Of a DNA stretch of 64,000 nucleotides, positions 34,108 through 44,581 are shown in pieces. A program made the position numbers and the translations under genes. Source of the stretch: Schauerella aestuarii. Its GTDB lineage: Bacteria > Pseudomonadota > Gammaproteobacteria > Burkholderiales > Burkholderiaceae_B. Location of the stretch: contig NZ_SIZW01000038.1 of NCBI RefSeq assembly GCF_009866805.1, positions 248,001 to 312,000 of the forward strand. The letters run 5' to 3'. The notes below the pieces were generated by a model. The model did not search any database, had not been told where the DNA came from, and was given only the letters and a program-made list of their open reading frames with translations. Position 1 is the stretch's first letter, and each line of letters starts with the position of its first letter.

Positions 34108-35302
34108 TTGCCGGCATCGTCAACGCAAAACGTGTGACGTGATCGTCGGAGACCACCGACAACGTGCCGCCATGCGCATGGGCGATTTCAGACACGATAT
34201 ATAAACCCAGGCCCAAGCCCTGCTGGGCAGGCGCAGCCGACGCGCGGAAGAACGGTTGAAACAAGCGCTCTATCGTTGCGGGCGGTATCGGTGCCCCGGC
34301 ATTTTCCACCGCCAGATGCAGAACGTCATCCAATCGATACGCTTCGACGACGATCGGCGCATCGCTCGATCCATGCGTCAATGCATTGCCCAATAAATTC
34401 GACAGCAACTGTGCCAATCGCGGCCGGTCGCAATACACGGCGCCCAGTTGATCGATGGACGTGTCGATGCGGCGCTCGGGCCAGGCGGATTGCAGTTCCG
34501 CCACGACCTGGTGAAGCGCGGGCTCGAGCGGCTCGCTATCGTCGCAGTTCAACATCAAGCCGCCGCCAAGCCGCCCACGAGCGAAGTCGAGCACGTTGTC
34601 GATCAGGTTCGCCATCCGACCTACGCTGCGCTCCATCGACGTCACGATCGAAAGCGTTCTGTCGTCCGCAGCCCGACGGCGCAACAGCTTGGCACCCGCA
34701 TCGATCGATGCCAGCGGATTACGCAAATCATGGCCCAGGACGGCAATGAATTGCTCACGCAGTTCTGAATTCTTGCGTTCTTCCGCCAACGCGGATTCGC
34801 TTGCTGCCGCACGATCCTGCGCATCGAGCTGCGCACCGATCAAATCTGCAAACGACGTGAACATGACGATCGTCGCGGGAGTATTGACTTTGGCGGGGTG
34901 CGGATCCAGCGCGCACAATGTGCCGAAGAGTTCGCCATTGGCGCGGTATATGGGTACCGAAATGTAACTCTGAAATCCGTACATCACGGGCGTGTGATGC
35001 TCGCGATATGACGGATCGGATGCCACGTGGTCAATGACGACCGGCTGTCGATGACCTCTGATTTCGTCGCAAATCGTGGTTTCGAGTTTGAGTTCGCCCC
35101 CAGCGGATAGCCCGAGGCCGATTGCGTCGTTTACAGCACAGGCAATCCAGCGCTCGTCAGTCACGCGTGCAACCGCGGCGAATCCCATCCCGGTCGATCG
35201 ACACACTATATTCAGAATTGTCGGAACCGAATCGAGCCGGCCTACCGCCGCAACATCGTTTTGCAAGCGCAATTCGCTCGCATTCAATCTATCCATGCCC
35301 AT
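34079..35302 (-). CDS. GAF-domain sensor histidine kinase
   Basis: A 407-residue cytoplasmic kinase with no membrane helix. Residues about 20-165 form a GAF domain (FAAVARVTDERWIACAVND, then PVMYGFQSYISVPIYRANGELFGTLCALD). The kinase core follows: H box LGHDLRNPLASIDAGAKLL, N box LLSNLLGNALTHGSSD, and a G box with QGLGLGLYIVSEI. I start at the ATG at 35302, since the in-frame sequence upstream is not protein-like. Its 3' end overlaps that of the receiver gene. The GAF domain suggests a small-molecule or light/redox input; which one is not visible. Confidence 0.88.
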   Translation of the reverse strand: MGMDRLNASELRLQNDVAAVGRLDSVPTILNIVCRSTGMGFAAVARVTDERWIACAVNDAIGLGLSAGGELKLETTICDEIRGHRQPVVIDHVASDPSYREHHTPVMYGFQSYISVPIYRANGELFGTLCALDPHPAKVNTPATIVMFTSFADLIGAQLDAQDRAAASESALAEERKNSELREQFIAVLGHDLRNPLASIDAGAKLLRRRAADDRTLSIVTSMERSVGRMANLIDNVLDFARGRLGGGLMLNCDDSEPLEPALHQVVAELQSAWPERRIDTSIDQLGAVYCDRPRLAQLLSNLLGNALTHGSSDAPIVVEAYRLDDVLHLAVENAGAPIPPATIERLFQPFFRASAAPAQQGLGLGLYIVSEIAHAHGGTLSVVSDDHVTRFALTMPAISAEPCRLP

Positions 35303-35463
35303 ACCGCTCGTGACGCCCCAACCGCATTTCGAACGCAAAGCTGCGTTTGCATGCGGGCTATTCCGGGTATGCCAAGGAGTATGAGGCTTGCGACGAAACC
35401 CTGCAATTCGCGGGTGATCACGGCGTTCGTCGGCGCGCGATCGCTTTTCCGTCAGGCCCAGCA

Positions 35464-35500
35464 CGAAAAAAAAAAGCCGCGATGGCTCGCGGCTTTCATG
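35464..35500 (-). terminator. Terminator after the small secreted protein gene
   Basis: On the minus strand, the stem AAAGCCGCGAGCC..TCGCGGCTTT is followed by at least seven T. It lies about 17 bp past the stop codon at 35517. Confidence 0.8.
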
Positions 35501-35516
35501 CAGTGGCGGCAGCGCG

Positions 35517-35813
35517 TTATTGCGCACCGCTGTTGGGATAACGACTACCCGGTTCACCGATGTTCACACCGCGGCGATCGTAGTCCCGATCAGCATGCGA
35601 CATACGATCATGTTCACGCATATTGCGTTGATTCGGGGCCGGCGGCAAACGGTCTGCCGGCACGGCAATGTTCGGCGGTGTGGCGGTCGTGTCGTTGGGC
35701 GTATTCGAAGGCGACGATGTCACGTCGCCCTTCATACGCGGTTGCGCCATGACAGCGCCGGTCGACAGCAGCGTTCCAACAATAGCGGCACAGAGAAATT
35801 GACGGGTCTTCAT
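35517..35813 (-). CDS. Small secreted protein, paralogue of 20332 gene
   Basis: A 98-residue protein with a signal peptide (MKTRQFLCAAIVGTLLSTGAVMAQ). The segment SPSNTPNDTTATPPNIAVP closely matches the gene at 20332, and the C terminus is charged with a MSHADRDYDRRGVNIGEPGSR tail. The start has TAGGAGATCG upstream, a strong ribosome-binding site. Single gene with its own terminator. The shared motif suggests one family of unknown function in this genome. Confidence 0.7.
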   Translation of the reverse strand: MKTRQFLCAAIVGTLLSTGAVMAQPRMKGDVTSSPSNTPNDTTATPPNIAVPADRLPPAPNQRNMREHDRMSHADRDYDRRGVNIGEPGSRYPNSGAQ

Positions 35814-35994
35814 AACGATCTCCTAAGTATTGATTGATGCAGAGGAGATCGCACCGTTCATGCCTATCAGCGCAACCGCGCAACAGTTCGTTGAATCTGT
35901 CACCAATTTGCCGAATTTGCCGAATATGGGCAACATTTAGGTACGACGTGGCGCGCAACGGCAGAGCGCAATGACCAAAATGCGCGCAGACGAC

Positions 35995-36024
35995 AAAAAG
36001 GCCCGCTTGCGCGAGCCTCTTTGA
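35995..36024 (-). terminator. Terminator after tRNA-fMet
   Basis: On the minus strand, AGAGGCTCGCGCAAGCGGGCCT is followed by TTTTTG. Confidence 0.65.
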
Positions 36025-36028
36025 AATT

Positions 36029-36105
<77 letters not shown>

Positions 36106-36132
36106 TCTGAGAAATGAACTATAGCACAGAAC

Positions 36133-37200
36133 TTATCGCTGTGCACGCTCCGGTTCGCGAATCGAGGTAAACAGGTCCCACGTGGCCATGAACATCGCAG
36201 CGATGACAGGGCCGATCACGAAGCCGCTGATACCGAAAATGCCCATGCCGCCGAGCGTGGAGATCAGCACGACGTAATCAGGCATCTTCGTATCCTTACC
36301 CACAAGGATCGGGCGCAGGATATTGTCTACCAAACCGATGACGACCACGCCATAGGCGATCAGCCCGAGGCCTTCAAGGATGTTGCCCGACACGAGATAG
36401 TAGATCGCGACTGGCGCCCAGATCAGACCTGCGCCGATGGCGGGCAGCAGTGAAAGGAACGCCATGAGAGCGCCCCACAGCAACGCACCCTGAATGCCCA
36501 GCACCCAGAACGCGATCCCGCCAAGAACACCTTGCGTGAGTGCCACGACGACATTGCCCTTCACCGTGGCACGCGCGACGGTCGTGAACTTCGACAGCAG
36601 ATGATGCTTGTGCTCATCGCTCAACGGAATGCTGATACGAATGCGGCGAGCGAGTTCCGGGCCATCGCGCAACAGGAAAAAAAGCAGATACAGCATGATG
36701 CCGAAGCTGATCACGAATTCGAACGTATTCTGACCGATGCTCAGCGCCTGTGTGGCGACAAACTGACTGCCCTGCATCGCGCCCTGCGACAGCTTGTCTT
36801 GCAGGCTGGCCATGTCGCTGATATCGAAGCGCGACAAGAGCGAGTGCACGCCGCTGGGCAAGGCGGACATGATCTGCTCGAAATACTGGCCGAAGTTGAG
36901 TTCACCCGATTTGATTTGCTGGAAGATCAATGCGCCTTCCTGCACCAAGGCACCGGTCACAACAGTCAACGGAAGAATCACGAGCAGGAGCACGATAAGC
37001 AGCGTGACCAGTGCGGCCAGCGTACGTCGTTGGCCACCGAACGCCTTCAGCAGCCGACGCTGAAGCGGGTAAAAAATGATGGCAAGCAATGCGCCCCAGA
37101 AGACCGCGCCGAAAAAGGGCTGCAGCACCCAGGCGAATGCAATCGTGACGATCACGAGCAGCCAGAGGAAGGTTTTGTAGTGCAGCGAAGCGTGACGCAT
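36133..37200 (-). CDS. AI-2E family transporter (PerM-like)
   Basis: A 355-residue membrane protein of the AI-2 exporter/PerM family. About eight hydrophobic segments are visible, with the conserved start (LLVIVTIAFAWVLQPFFGAVFWGALLAIIFYPLQRRL) and the C-terminal signature LLPAIGAGLIWAPVAIYYLVSGN and DNILRPILVGKDTKMPDYVVLISTLGG. I start at the ATG at 37200, where homology begins; the upstream frame is not protein-like. The substrate is unknown; some members export autoinducer-2 and others ions. No clear operon partner. Confidence 0.88.
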   Translation of the reverse strand: MRHASLHYKTFLWLLVIVTIAFAWVLQPFFGAVFWGALLAIIFYPLQRRLLKAFGGQRRTLAALVTLLIVLLLVILPLTVVTGALVQEGALIFQQIKSGELNFGQYFEQIMSALPSGVHSLLSRFDISDMASLQDKLSQGAMQGSQFVATQALSIGQNTFEFVISFGIMLYLLFFLLRDGPELARRIRISIPLSDEHKHHLLSKFTTVARATVKGNVVVALTQGVLGGIAFWVLGIQGALLWGALMAFLSLLPAIGAGLIWAPVAIYYLVSGNILEGLGLIAYGVVVIGLVDNILRPILVGKDTKMPDYVVLISTLGGMGIFGISGFVIGPVIAAMFMATWDLFTSIREPERAQR

Positions 37201-37667
37201 GAGGTCGATACCTGAAAACGGGATGAAACGACAAAATCGGGGCAACTGTAGCCGAAATCCGTGCAAATTTGACTGCCCTGTAGCAATAGCGATGCCGGTG
37301 CAGCAGGAATGTGCTGCATTGCAACGAACCGTGCTTGAGATGGCAATGTTTGGCATCAGGCCGCAGCGCAAGCTGTAGTAGCCCTGATCAGCTGTTTCAC
37401 CCCCCGATCGCAGCAGGTATGACTGTTGAAGCCCTATCTACAGATTAGCGCTACCGCATTCGACGCCCTCTCCCTGAACGGCGCCTGTCGGACTGCACAA
37501 ACAGGGTTACATCCCTTGCATCAATTTCTCGCAATTTCGTTTTTTCTTGCGAGTTGGAGCCGTTAATATCGATTGAGCGTGCTGCCCGAGGCTTGTTGCC
37601 CAGTCAGTTTGCCCGGCGGCAACCGCTTCGCGATTGCTGCTGCCGAATCGAATAACCTCCCTCGTTC
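37201..37667. other. 467-bp intergenic region with a stem-loop
   Basis: I see no gene. A 7-bp inverted repeat CTCGCAA (37528-37534) and TTGCGAG (37547-37553) forms a stem-loop about 115 bp before the next start codon. Confidence 0.5.
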
Positions 37668-39869
37668 ATGCTCCGAGCTCAGCTATTTCCCCAGGTCGAT
37701 GAAGAAACCGCCAGGTTGGAATTTCTGCTCGACCTCGATTTGTCGCCATCAGGCTACACGGGGCTGGACGACGTGTGCGATCTGGCAAGCGCACATTTTG
37801 GCATCAGAACGGCTTGCGTCACGTTGCTGCGCAGTGACGTGCAGCACGCCTATTCGACATCAGGTGTGGTCGCGTTCGAGATTCCGCGGGAGCAGGCATT
37901 CTGCAACGTCACTGTGGCTGAGCGCCAGACCTTGGTCGTGAACGATGCGCGCATCGACCCACGCTTCGCCAACAATCCGCTCGTGACCGGCGAACCGCAT
38001 ATCCAGTTTTATGCCGGCGCTCCATTGATCTTGGATGATGGCACTGCCATCGGCGCATTTTGTCTGATCGGCCACACCCCCCGAACATTCGATGATGACG
38101 ATCAGGTGGCGCTCGCGCGCTTCGCCCGGATTGTCGCGCGCCAATTGCAAAGCCTCCAGCGCCTCCGTCTGATCGATCGGCGCGAGGCCCTGCTCGAACA
38201 AACCGCACAATTGGTTCAAGCCGGCGGGTGGGAATACAACATCGCGCTGGATCGCCTCACATTGAGCCACCAGGTGTGCGAAATCTTTGGCGTTTCCAAG
38301 CACGCGCGTCTCACGTGCGACACCCTGCTCAACAGTCTCTACACCGCGGAATCGCGCCGTGCGGCCCTGGCGGATACCGATCGGCTTCTGAAGAAAAACC
38401 AGAAGTACGACGCCATCCGCGAGATCGTGCGCCCGGATGGCCGCCGACGCTGGATCCGGGTGCTGGCGACCACCGATGTGGAACATGGCCGGCCGAGCCG
38501 TGTGCTGGGCGCCGTCGAGGACATCACGGCACAGCGCGACTCGACGCGCAAGCTGCATGAGTTGGCATATACCGATGCCCTGACCGGGCTCTCCAACCGC
38601 GCGGCATTCAAGCTATCACTACAAGACCGTTTGCAATACGGCATGCGGGTCGCGATGCTGATGATCAATGTCGATCAATTCAAGGACATCAACGACACAC
38701 TGGGCCACCATGTAGGCGACCGCATGCTGGTCGATATCGGCCGACGCCTGAAAGCCGCCTTTCCCGACGCGCACTCGGTTGCGCGACTGGGAGGCGATGA
38801 ATTCGCCATCTTGACCTCGGCATCGGCAGACGACGATGTGCTGACCAACGAGCTGGATCTGCTGCAGGCCGTGATGGCGGCGCCACTGGTGTACGAAGGG
38901 AGCACTTATCCCATGACGGTGAGTATCGGCGCGGCGGTAGCGCCGGACGATGCCGCCACCGCCGAATCGTTGCTGAAAAACGCCGATATCGCGATGAGCC
39001 ACGCCAAAACGCAGGGCACCGGCCGAGCATTGCGGTTCAAGCCGCCCATGCTGGAGCAGATCGAAGCCCGCGTGCAGTTGCTGCGGGATGTGCGCGACGC
39101 GTTGGACCGCAATGAGTTCGAACTCTTCTACCAGCCCATCATCGATCTGCGCACCCACCGGCTTGCCGGGTTTGAAGGCTTGATGCGCTGGGTGCACCCG
39201 GTGCTTGGCGTCATTGCGCCAGCGTCGTTCATGGCGGCGTTGAACGATCCCGTCATCGGACCGCAACTCGGCCGCTTCGCGCTGCGCGCGGCAATGACGC
39301 AGATGCGCAACTGGCTCGACGCCGGCTTGAACTTCGGACGCATGTCGGTCAATCTGGCGACAGCCCAGTTCCTGGATCGCAACCTGGCTGACGATATTCT
39401 GGACATGCTGGCGCGCACCCATCTCTCACCTTCGCTGCTGATGCTCGAAGTTACCGAAGGCGTGTATATCGGCTCTGAAGCCGACGCGGTTCAGGCCACG
39501 GTGCAGCGATTGCACAATGCTGGCGTGGGCATCGCACTGGACGATTTCGGCACCGGCTATGCGTCCCTTGCGCACTTGCGAAGATTTCCAATCGACCGGC
39601 TCAAGGTCGACAAATCATTCGTGCAACGGGCTGAAGATATCTCGATCGTCGAATCGATTATCGGTTTGGGGTTGAGCCTGAATATGGAAGTGGTCGCGGA
39701 AGGCATTGAAGACCAGCATCAACTCGCCGGCCTGAAAGCCCGCGGTTGCCATTATGGACAGGGCTATCTCTTTGCCCGGCCGTTGCCTGCCGAAGATCTG
39801 GATCGAGCATTGTTTTTCGATACCACGCGCGTGCCGGCCCCGGCCACGCCGCGTATCCTTACGGCTTGA
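37668..39869 (+). CDS. GAF-PAS-GGDEF-EAL cyclic-di-GMP protein
   Basis: A 733-residue signalling protein with no membrane helix. The order is GAF (about 25-165: FCNVTVAERQTLVVNDARIDPRF...IGAFCLIGH), PAS (about 190-290), GGDEF (about 300-455, with the active motif RLGGDEFA and MINVDQFKDINDTLG) and EAL (about 475-720). In the EAL domain the signature is EGL instead of EAL, while DDFGTGYASL and the downstream metal-site residues (VKVDKSF, EGIED) are kept, so activity is plausible. It likely makes or breaks cyclic-di-GMP in response to a soluble signal. Confidence 0.92.
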   Translation: MLRAQLFPQVDEETARLEFLLDLDLSPSGYTGLDDVCDLASAHFGIRTACVTLLRSDVQHAYSTSGVVAFEIPREQAFCNVTVAERQTLVVNDARIDPRFANNPLVTGEPHIQFYAGAPLILDDGTAIGAFCLIGHTPRTFDDDDQVALARFARIVARQLQSLQRLRLIDRREALLEQTAQLVQAGGWEYNIALDRLTLSHQVCEIFGVSKHARLTCDTLLNSLYTAESRRAALADTDRLLKKNQKYDAIREIVRPDGRRRWIRVLATTDVEHGRPSRVLGAVEDITAQRDSTRKLHELAYTDALTGLSNRAAFKLSLQDRLQYGMRVAMLMINVDQFKDINDTLGHHVGDRMLVDIGRRLKAAFPDAHSVARLGGDEFAILTSASADDDVLTNELDLLQAVMAAPLVYEGSTYPMTVSIGAAVAPDDAATAESLLKNADIAMSHAKTQGTGRALRFKPPMLEQIEARVQLLRDVRDALDRNEFELFYQPIIDLRTHRLAGFEGLMRWVHPVLGVIAPASFMAALNDPVIGPQLGRFALRAAMTQMRNWLDAGLNFGRMSVNLATAQFLDRNLADDILDMLARTHLSPSLLMLEVTEGVYIGSEADAVQATVQRLHNAGVGIALDDFGTGYASLAHLRRFPIDRLKVDKSFVQRAEDISIVESIIGLGLSLNMEVVAEGIEDQHQLAGLKARGCHYGQGYLFARPLPAEDLDRALFFDTTRVPAPATPRILTA

Positions 39870-40023
39870 GCGCACCGTACTGACATCATCTCACCGACAG
39901 CACACGCGGAGACGGCGTTGCTGCGGCCCGACGGGCTCGGGACGCCGGTGCTCAGCGCAGTTACCGGCGAATCAGATGATCGATGGTGTGCAAAGTGAGT
40001 GCGAAGCGCGGGCGCGTTTTCCG

Positions 40024-40200
40024 CTAACGCGAATGCTCGGGCGCGTCGCGCCCCAGGCAGGAAAGCGCAAAGATTACCGTGATGCCGATAATGCCCATGA
40101 CGATGTGGCTGATGGGCCGTTCGCCCCACATCGCGACGCCCAGCGCAAGCGCACTGCCGACGATCAACACACAGGCAATGCAAAGATAGTGTAATTTCAA
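40024..40200 (-). CDS. Small two-helix membrane protein
   Basis: A 58-residue frame from a TTG at 40200, preceded by GGAAG at a suitable distance. The sequence is hydrophobic with two likely helices (HYLCIACVLIVGSALALGVAM and ISHIVMGIIGITVIFALSCL). The upstream frame is long but not protein-like. I do not recognise it. Confidence 0.4.
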   Translation of the reverse strand: MKLHYLCIACVLIVGSALALGVAMWGERPISHIVMGIIGITVIFALSCLGRDAPEHSR

Positions 40201-40266
40201 TAAAGTCTTCCGAAGTGCGAGCGAAACGCAGCGCAGGCAATAATCAATCAAGTATGGAACGCACAC

Positions 40267-40632
40267 ATGACAGCACCGCGTAATGTAACGCATCGAGACC
40301 CCGACCCGCTCTGGGGCTGGCAGCGCCCGGGATGCCATGGCAAGAAAGCCCTCGCCTTTTTCATCGACGATCTCGATCGCATTCTCAAACCGAACGTGGA
40401 CGGCATCGTGCGTTCCGGCGGCATCGATGTCGAGGATGCAGAGGTACGGCTCGCGACCATGCAGGGCGAAGTGGACACGCTCATTGCTCGCTACGGCGAA
40501 GTGGGCGTGGCGCCGGAAATCTTTGGCCAGGCCCATGTGACGCTCAAAGTGGGCACCGATCGCTCGGGCATCCAGCACACGGTGCCGGTATTCTCTCCTG
40601 CTCTCAAACAGGCGCTGATGGCAATGCTTTGA
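40267..40632 (+). CDS. Conserved hypothetical protein
   Basis: A 121-residue acidic protein without a membrane segment. The composition (for example KKALAFFIDDLDRILKPNVDGIVRSGGIDVEDAEVRLATM) is protein-like with regular hydrophobic periodicity, which argues that it is real. I do not recognise the family. The ribosome-binding site is weak (GGAACG). It is divergent from the small membrane protein gene and followed by a terminator. Confidence 0.6.
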   Translation: MTAPRNVTHRDPDPLWGWQRPGCHGKKALAFFIDDLDRILKPNVDGIVRSGGIDVEDAEVRLATMQGEVDTLIARYGEVGVAPEIFGQAHVTLKVGTDRSGIQHTVPVFSPALKQALMAML

Positions 40633-40663
40633 GGGGGAATGGGCGTCGCACATCGAGCGCGCA

Positions 40664-40696
40664 TAAAAAAACCCGCCTAGGCGGGTTTTTTTGCAA
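40664..40696. terminator. Bidirectional terminator
   Basis: The stem AACCCGCCTAGGCGGGTT is flanked by seven A and seven T, so it can serve the hypothetical gene on the plus strand and the cold-shock gene on the minus strand. Confidence 0.85.
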
Positions 40697-40702
40697 ATGC
40701 GA

Positions 40703-40906
40703 TTACAGCACTTGGATCTTCGTGGCTTGCGGGCCCTTTTGGCCTTGCGCCGTCACGAACGAAACGCGCTGATTCTCTTCCAGACTGCGGAAACCGTCGC
40801 CTTGGATTTCCGAGAAGTGTGCGAACAGATCCTTGCCACCGCCTTCGGGGACGATGAAGCCGAAACCTTTTTCAGCGTTGAACCATTTAACAATACCGGT
40901 TTCCAT
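40703..40906 (-). CDS. cspA: Cold-shock protein
   Basis: A 67-residue cold-shock domain protein, an RNA chaperone. The RNP motifs are GFGFIVPE and DLFAHFSEI, in the order [19 protein letters not shown] start at the ATG at 40906; an upstream in-frame start is not protein-like. A 5' region of about 250 bp between this gene and the purB terminator is long for a promoter, as is common for cold-shock genes with a regulatory leader, but I cannot show a structure. Confidence 0.95.
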   Translation of the reverse strand: METGIVKWFNAEKGFGFIVPEGGGKDLFAHFSEIQGDGFRSLEENQRVSFVTAQGQKGPQATKIQVL

Positions 40907-41154
40907 ACCAATTCCTTGATTTATATAAATGAGCCTAGACTCGACAAACGAGACCATCAAGGAGAGGAAAATGAACAACTTAGAACCGGGAAGGAGCAAG
41001 ACTGAACGATAACCGCGTCACTTGAAAATCCTGGCGCACACTATGGCGAGTAACAAAAAACTTGTCAACGATATTTATTGACGATTTCCTGAAAACTTCG
41101 ATATATACGTATAAACCCTTATCACCACAATGTATTAATCCTGTAGGAATTCTG

Positions 41155-41192
41155 CCCAATAAAAACGCGCCCCCCGGCGCGCTTTTATTCCT
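41155..41192 (-). terminator. Terminator after purB
   Basis: On the minus strand, the stem AAAAGCGCGCCGGGGGGCGCG is followed by TTTTTATT. It lies about 20 bp past the purB stop codon. Confidence 0.8.
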
Positions 41193-41209
41193 GCCGGCTC
41201 TCGATCCGC

Positions 41210-42634
<1,425 letters not shown>

Positions 42635-42754
42635 TCAGGCGGGAATTTACTGCGAACAGGCCGCAACAGTGCGGGTAAACAATCGCTCACGGACAGTTTA
42701 ATCACGTATCCTACTGCTATACTTTCGACGCTTTCCGACTACGATTTAGACTCC

Positions 42755-43369
42755 ATGAAACTGATCGGCTCTCTTACTAGCCCCTATGTACGAAAAGTAC
42801 GGATCGTCATGGCTGAGAAAAAGCTCGACTATCGGCTCGAACTCGAGAACGTGTGGTCCAGCGACACCAAGATCCAAACGTACAACCCGCTCGGCAAAGT
42901 CCCCTGCCTGTTGATGGATGACGGCGGTGCCCTGTTCGATTCCCGCGTCATCGTCGAGTATCTCGACACGTTGTCGCCGGTGGCCCGTCTGATTCCGCAA
43001 CCCGGCCGCGACCGTGCGGCCGTCAAGTGCTGGGAAGCGATCGCCGACGGCGTCCTGGATGCGTGCGTGGCGATCGTCAAGGAAAAGCAGCGGCCGAGCG
43101 CCCAACAGAGTTCGGATTGGATCGCACGTCAGTACGGAAAGATCGATGCCAGCCTGAACGCAATGGATTTGAGCCTGGGCAACCATGCGTATTGCATGGG
43201 CGTGAACTACAGCCTGGGCGATGTGGCCGTCGGTTGCGCCTTGGGCTATCTCGATTTCCGATTTGCCGATCTGGACTGGCGTGCCGGGCACGACAACCTT
43301 GGCCGGCTGTTCGACAAGGTGTCGACGCGCCAATCGTTCATCGATACCACCCCGCCCGCCAGCACCTGA
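42755..43369 (+). CDS. Glutathione S-transferase family protein
   Basis: A 204-residue protein with the thioredoxin-like N-terminal domain (MKLIGSLTSPYVRKVRIVMAEKKLDYRLE) with Ser9 as the likely catalytic residue near the start, then the SNAIL-type loop PLGKVPCLLMDDGGALFDSRVIVEYLD, and the all-helical C-terminal domain. It resembles the YibF group. The precise substrate is unknown. A 14-bp tandem repeat begins at its stop codon. Confidence 0.9.
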   Translation: MKLIGSLTSPYVRKVRIVMAEKKLDYRLELENVWSSDTKIQTYNPLGKVPCLLMDDGGALFDSRVIVEYLDTLSPVARLIPQPGRDRAAVKCWEAIADGVLDACVAIVKEKQRPSAQQSSDWIARQYGKIDASLNAMDLSLGNHAYCMGVNYSLGDVAVGCALGYLDFRFADLDWRAGHDNLGRLFDKVSTRQSFIDTTPPAST

Positions 43370-43433
43370 ACGTCAGCGCCTGAACGTCGGCGCCTGAGCG
43401 CCGGCACCTGAACGCCGGCATCTGAAATGCCGG
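43363..43433. repeat. 14-bp tandem repeat at the GST stop codon
   Basis: Five units of 14-15 bp of the type CRCCTGAACGYCGG. The first unit contains the GST stop codon TGA. The array ends about 20 bp before the mnmA stop codon and may also form GC-rich hairpins. Confidence 0.85.
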
Positions 43434-43453
43434 CATGATCGCCACGGCCCGCT

Positions 43454-44569
43454 TTACGCGATGATGCCGCCGCCCAGGCAAATCTCCCCGTCATAAACCA
43501 CCGCAGATTGACCTGGTGTGACCGCCCACTGCGCGTCGGCAAACGTCAACGCAAAGCGGTCGCCGTCGGCCTCGGCCAGCGCGCACGCCGCATCGTGCTG
43601 GCGATAACGCGTCTTGGCCGCCAGAGCACCGGTGTTGGGTGGCACGCCGGCTATCCAGCTGGCATCCTGCGCCTGAAGCTGCTGGGAGAGGAGCCAGGGG
43701 TGATCGTGGCCCTGCGCCACATACAAGGTGTTGGACGGGATGTCCTTCTTGGCCACGTACCAGGCATCCGCAGTGCCATCGTCGCGTTGACTGCCCTTGA
43801 CGCCGCCGATGCCCAATCCCTTGCGCTGTCCCAAGGTGTAGAACGACAGCCCCTGGTGCGTACCTAATTTGCGCCCCTCGGGCGTGATCATGCGGCCAGG
43901 TTCGGTCGGCAGATAGCGATTCAAAAATGCGCGGAACGGTCGTTCCCCGATAAAACAGATCCCGGTGGAGTCTTTCTTCGCAGCGTTGGGCAGACCGATT
44001 TCATGCGCGATGCGGCGCACTTCCGTCTTCGGCAACTCACCCAGCGGAAAAAGCGTACGCGAGAGCTGCGCCTGGTTCAGCCGGTGCAGAAAATAACTTT
44101 GGTCCTTGGTCGCATCGAACGCCTTGAGCAACTCATAGCGTGGTGCGCGCTCGGTGCCCACCCGGCGTACACGGGCGTAATGGCCAGTGGCGATGTGGTC
44201 TGCGCCCAGGCTCATGGCATGGTCGAGGAACGCCTTGAATTTGATCTCGGCGTTGCACAGCACATCGGGGTTCGGGGTGCGTCCGGCCGCATACTCGCGC
44301 AAGAACTCGGCGAACACGCGATCCTTGTACTCGGCGGCAAAGTTCACCGCTTCGAGTTCGACGCCGATCAGATCGGCGACGCTGGCCGCATCCAGCAGAT
44401 CCTGACGGGTGGAGCAGTATTCCGAATCGTCGTCGTCTTCCCAGTTCTTCATGAAGAGGCCGATGACCTCGTAGCCCTGCTGCTTGAGCAGCCAGGCCGT
44501 GACGGACGAGTCGACGCCGCCGGACATGCCGACGACGATACGGCCTTTTTTGGTAGTGTTAAGCGACAT
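43454..44569 (-). CDS. mnmA: tRNA-specific 2-thiouridylase MnmA
   Basis: MnmA thiolates U34 of tRNAs for Glu, Gln and Lys, activating the uridine with ATP and using a sulfur relay. The 371-residue protein shows the PP-loop [15 protein letters not shown], the catalytic cysteines at about 105 ([12 protein letters not shown]) and 205 ([12 protein letters not shown]), and the central tRNA-binding regions. The start at 44569 is preceded by a conventional region and no earlier start is needed. Divergence from its neighbours is normal; single gene. Confidence 0.97.
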   Translation of the reverse strand: MSLNTTKKGRIVVGMSGGVDSSVTAWLLKQQGYEVIGLFMKNWEDDDDSEYCSTRQDLLDAASVADLIGVELEAVNFAAEYKDRVFAEFLREYAAGRTPNPDVLCNAEIKFKAFLDHAMSLGADHIATGHYARVRRVGTERAPRYELLKAFDATKDQSYFLHRLNQAQLSRTLFPLGELPKTEVRRIAHEIGLPNAAKKDSTGICFIGERPFRAFLNRYLPTEPGRMITPEGRKLGTHQGLSFYTLGQRKGLGIGGVKGSQRDDGTADAWYVAKKDIPSNTLYVAQGHDHPWLLSQQLQAQDASWIAGVPPNTGALAAKTRYRQHDAACALAEADGDRFALTFADAQWAVTPGQSAVVYDGEICLGGGIIA

Positions 44570-44581
44570 GATGACGCTATT

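Noticed and set aside
40201-40653. Upstream extension of the small membrane protein to 209 residues
   Set aside because: The added part is antisense to the plausible hypothetical gene at 40267, and a TTG start with GGAAG fits the membrane part alone.
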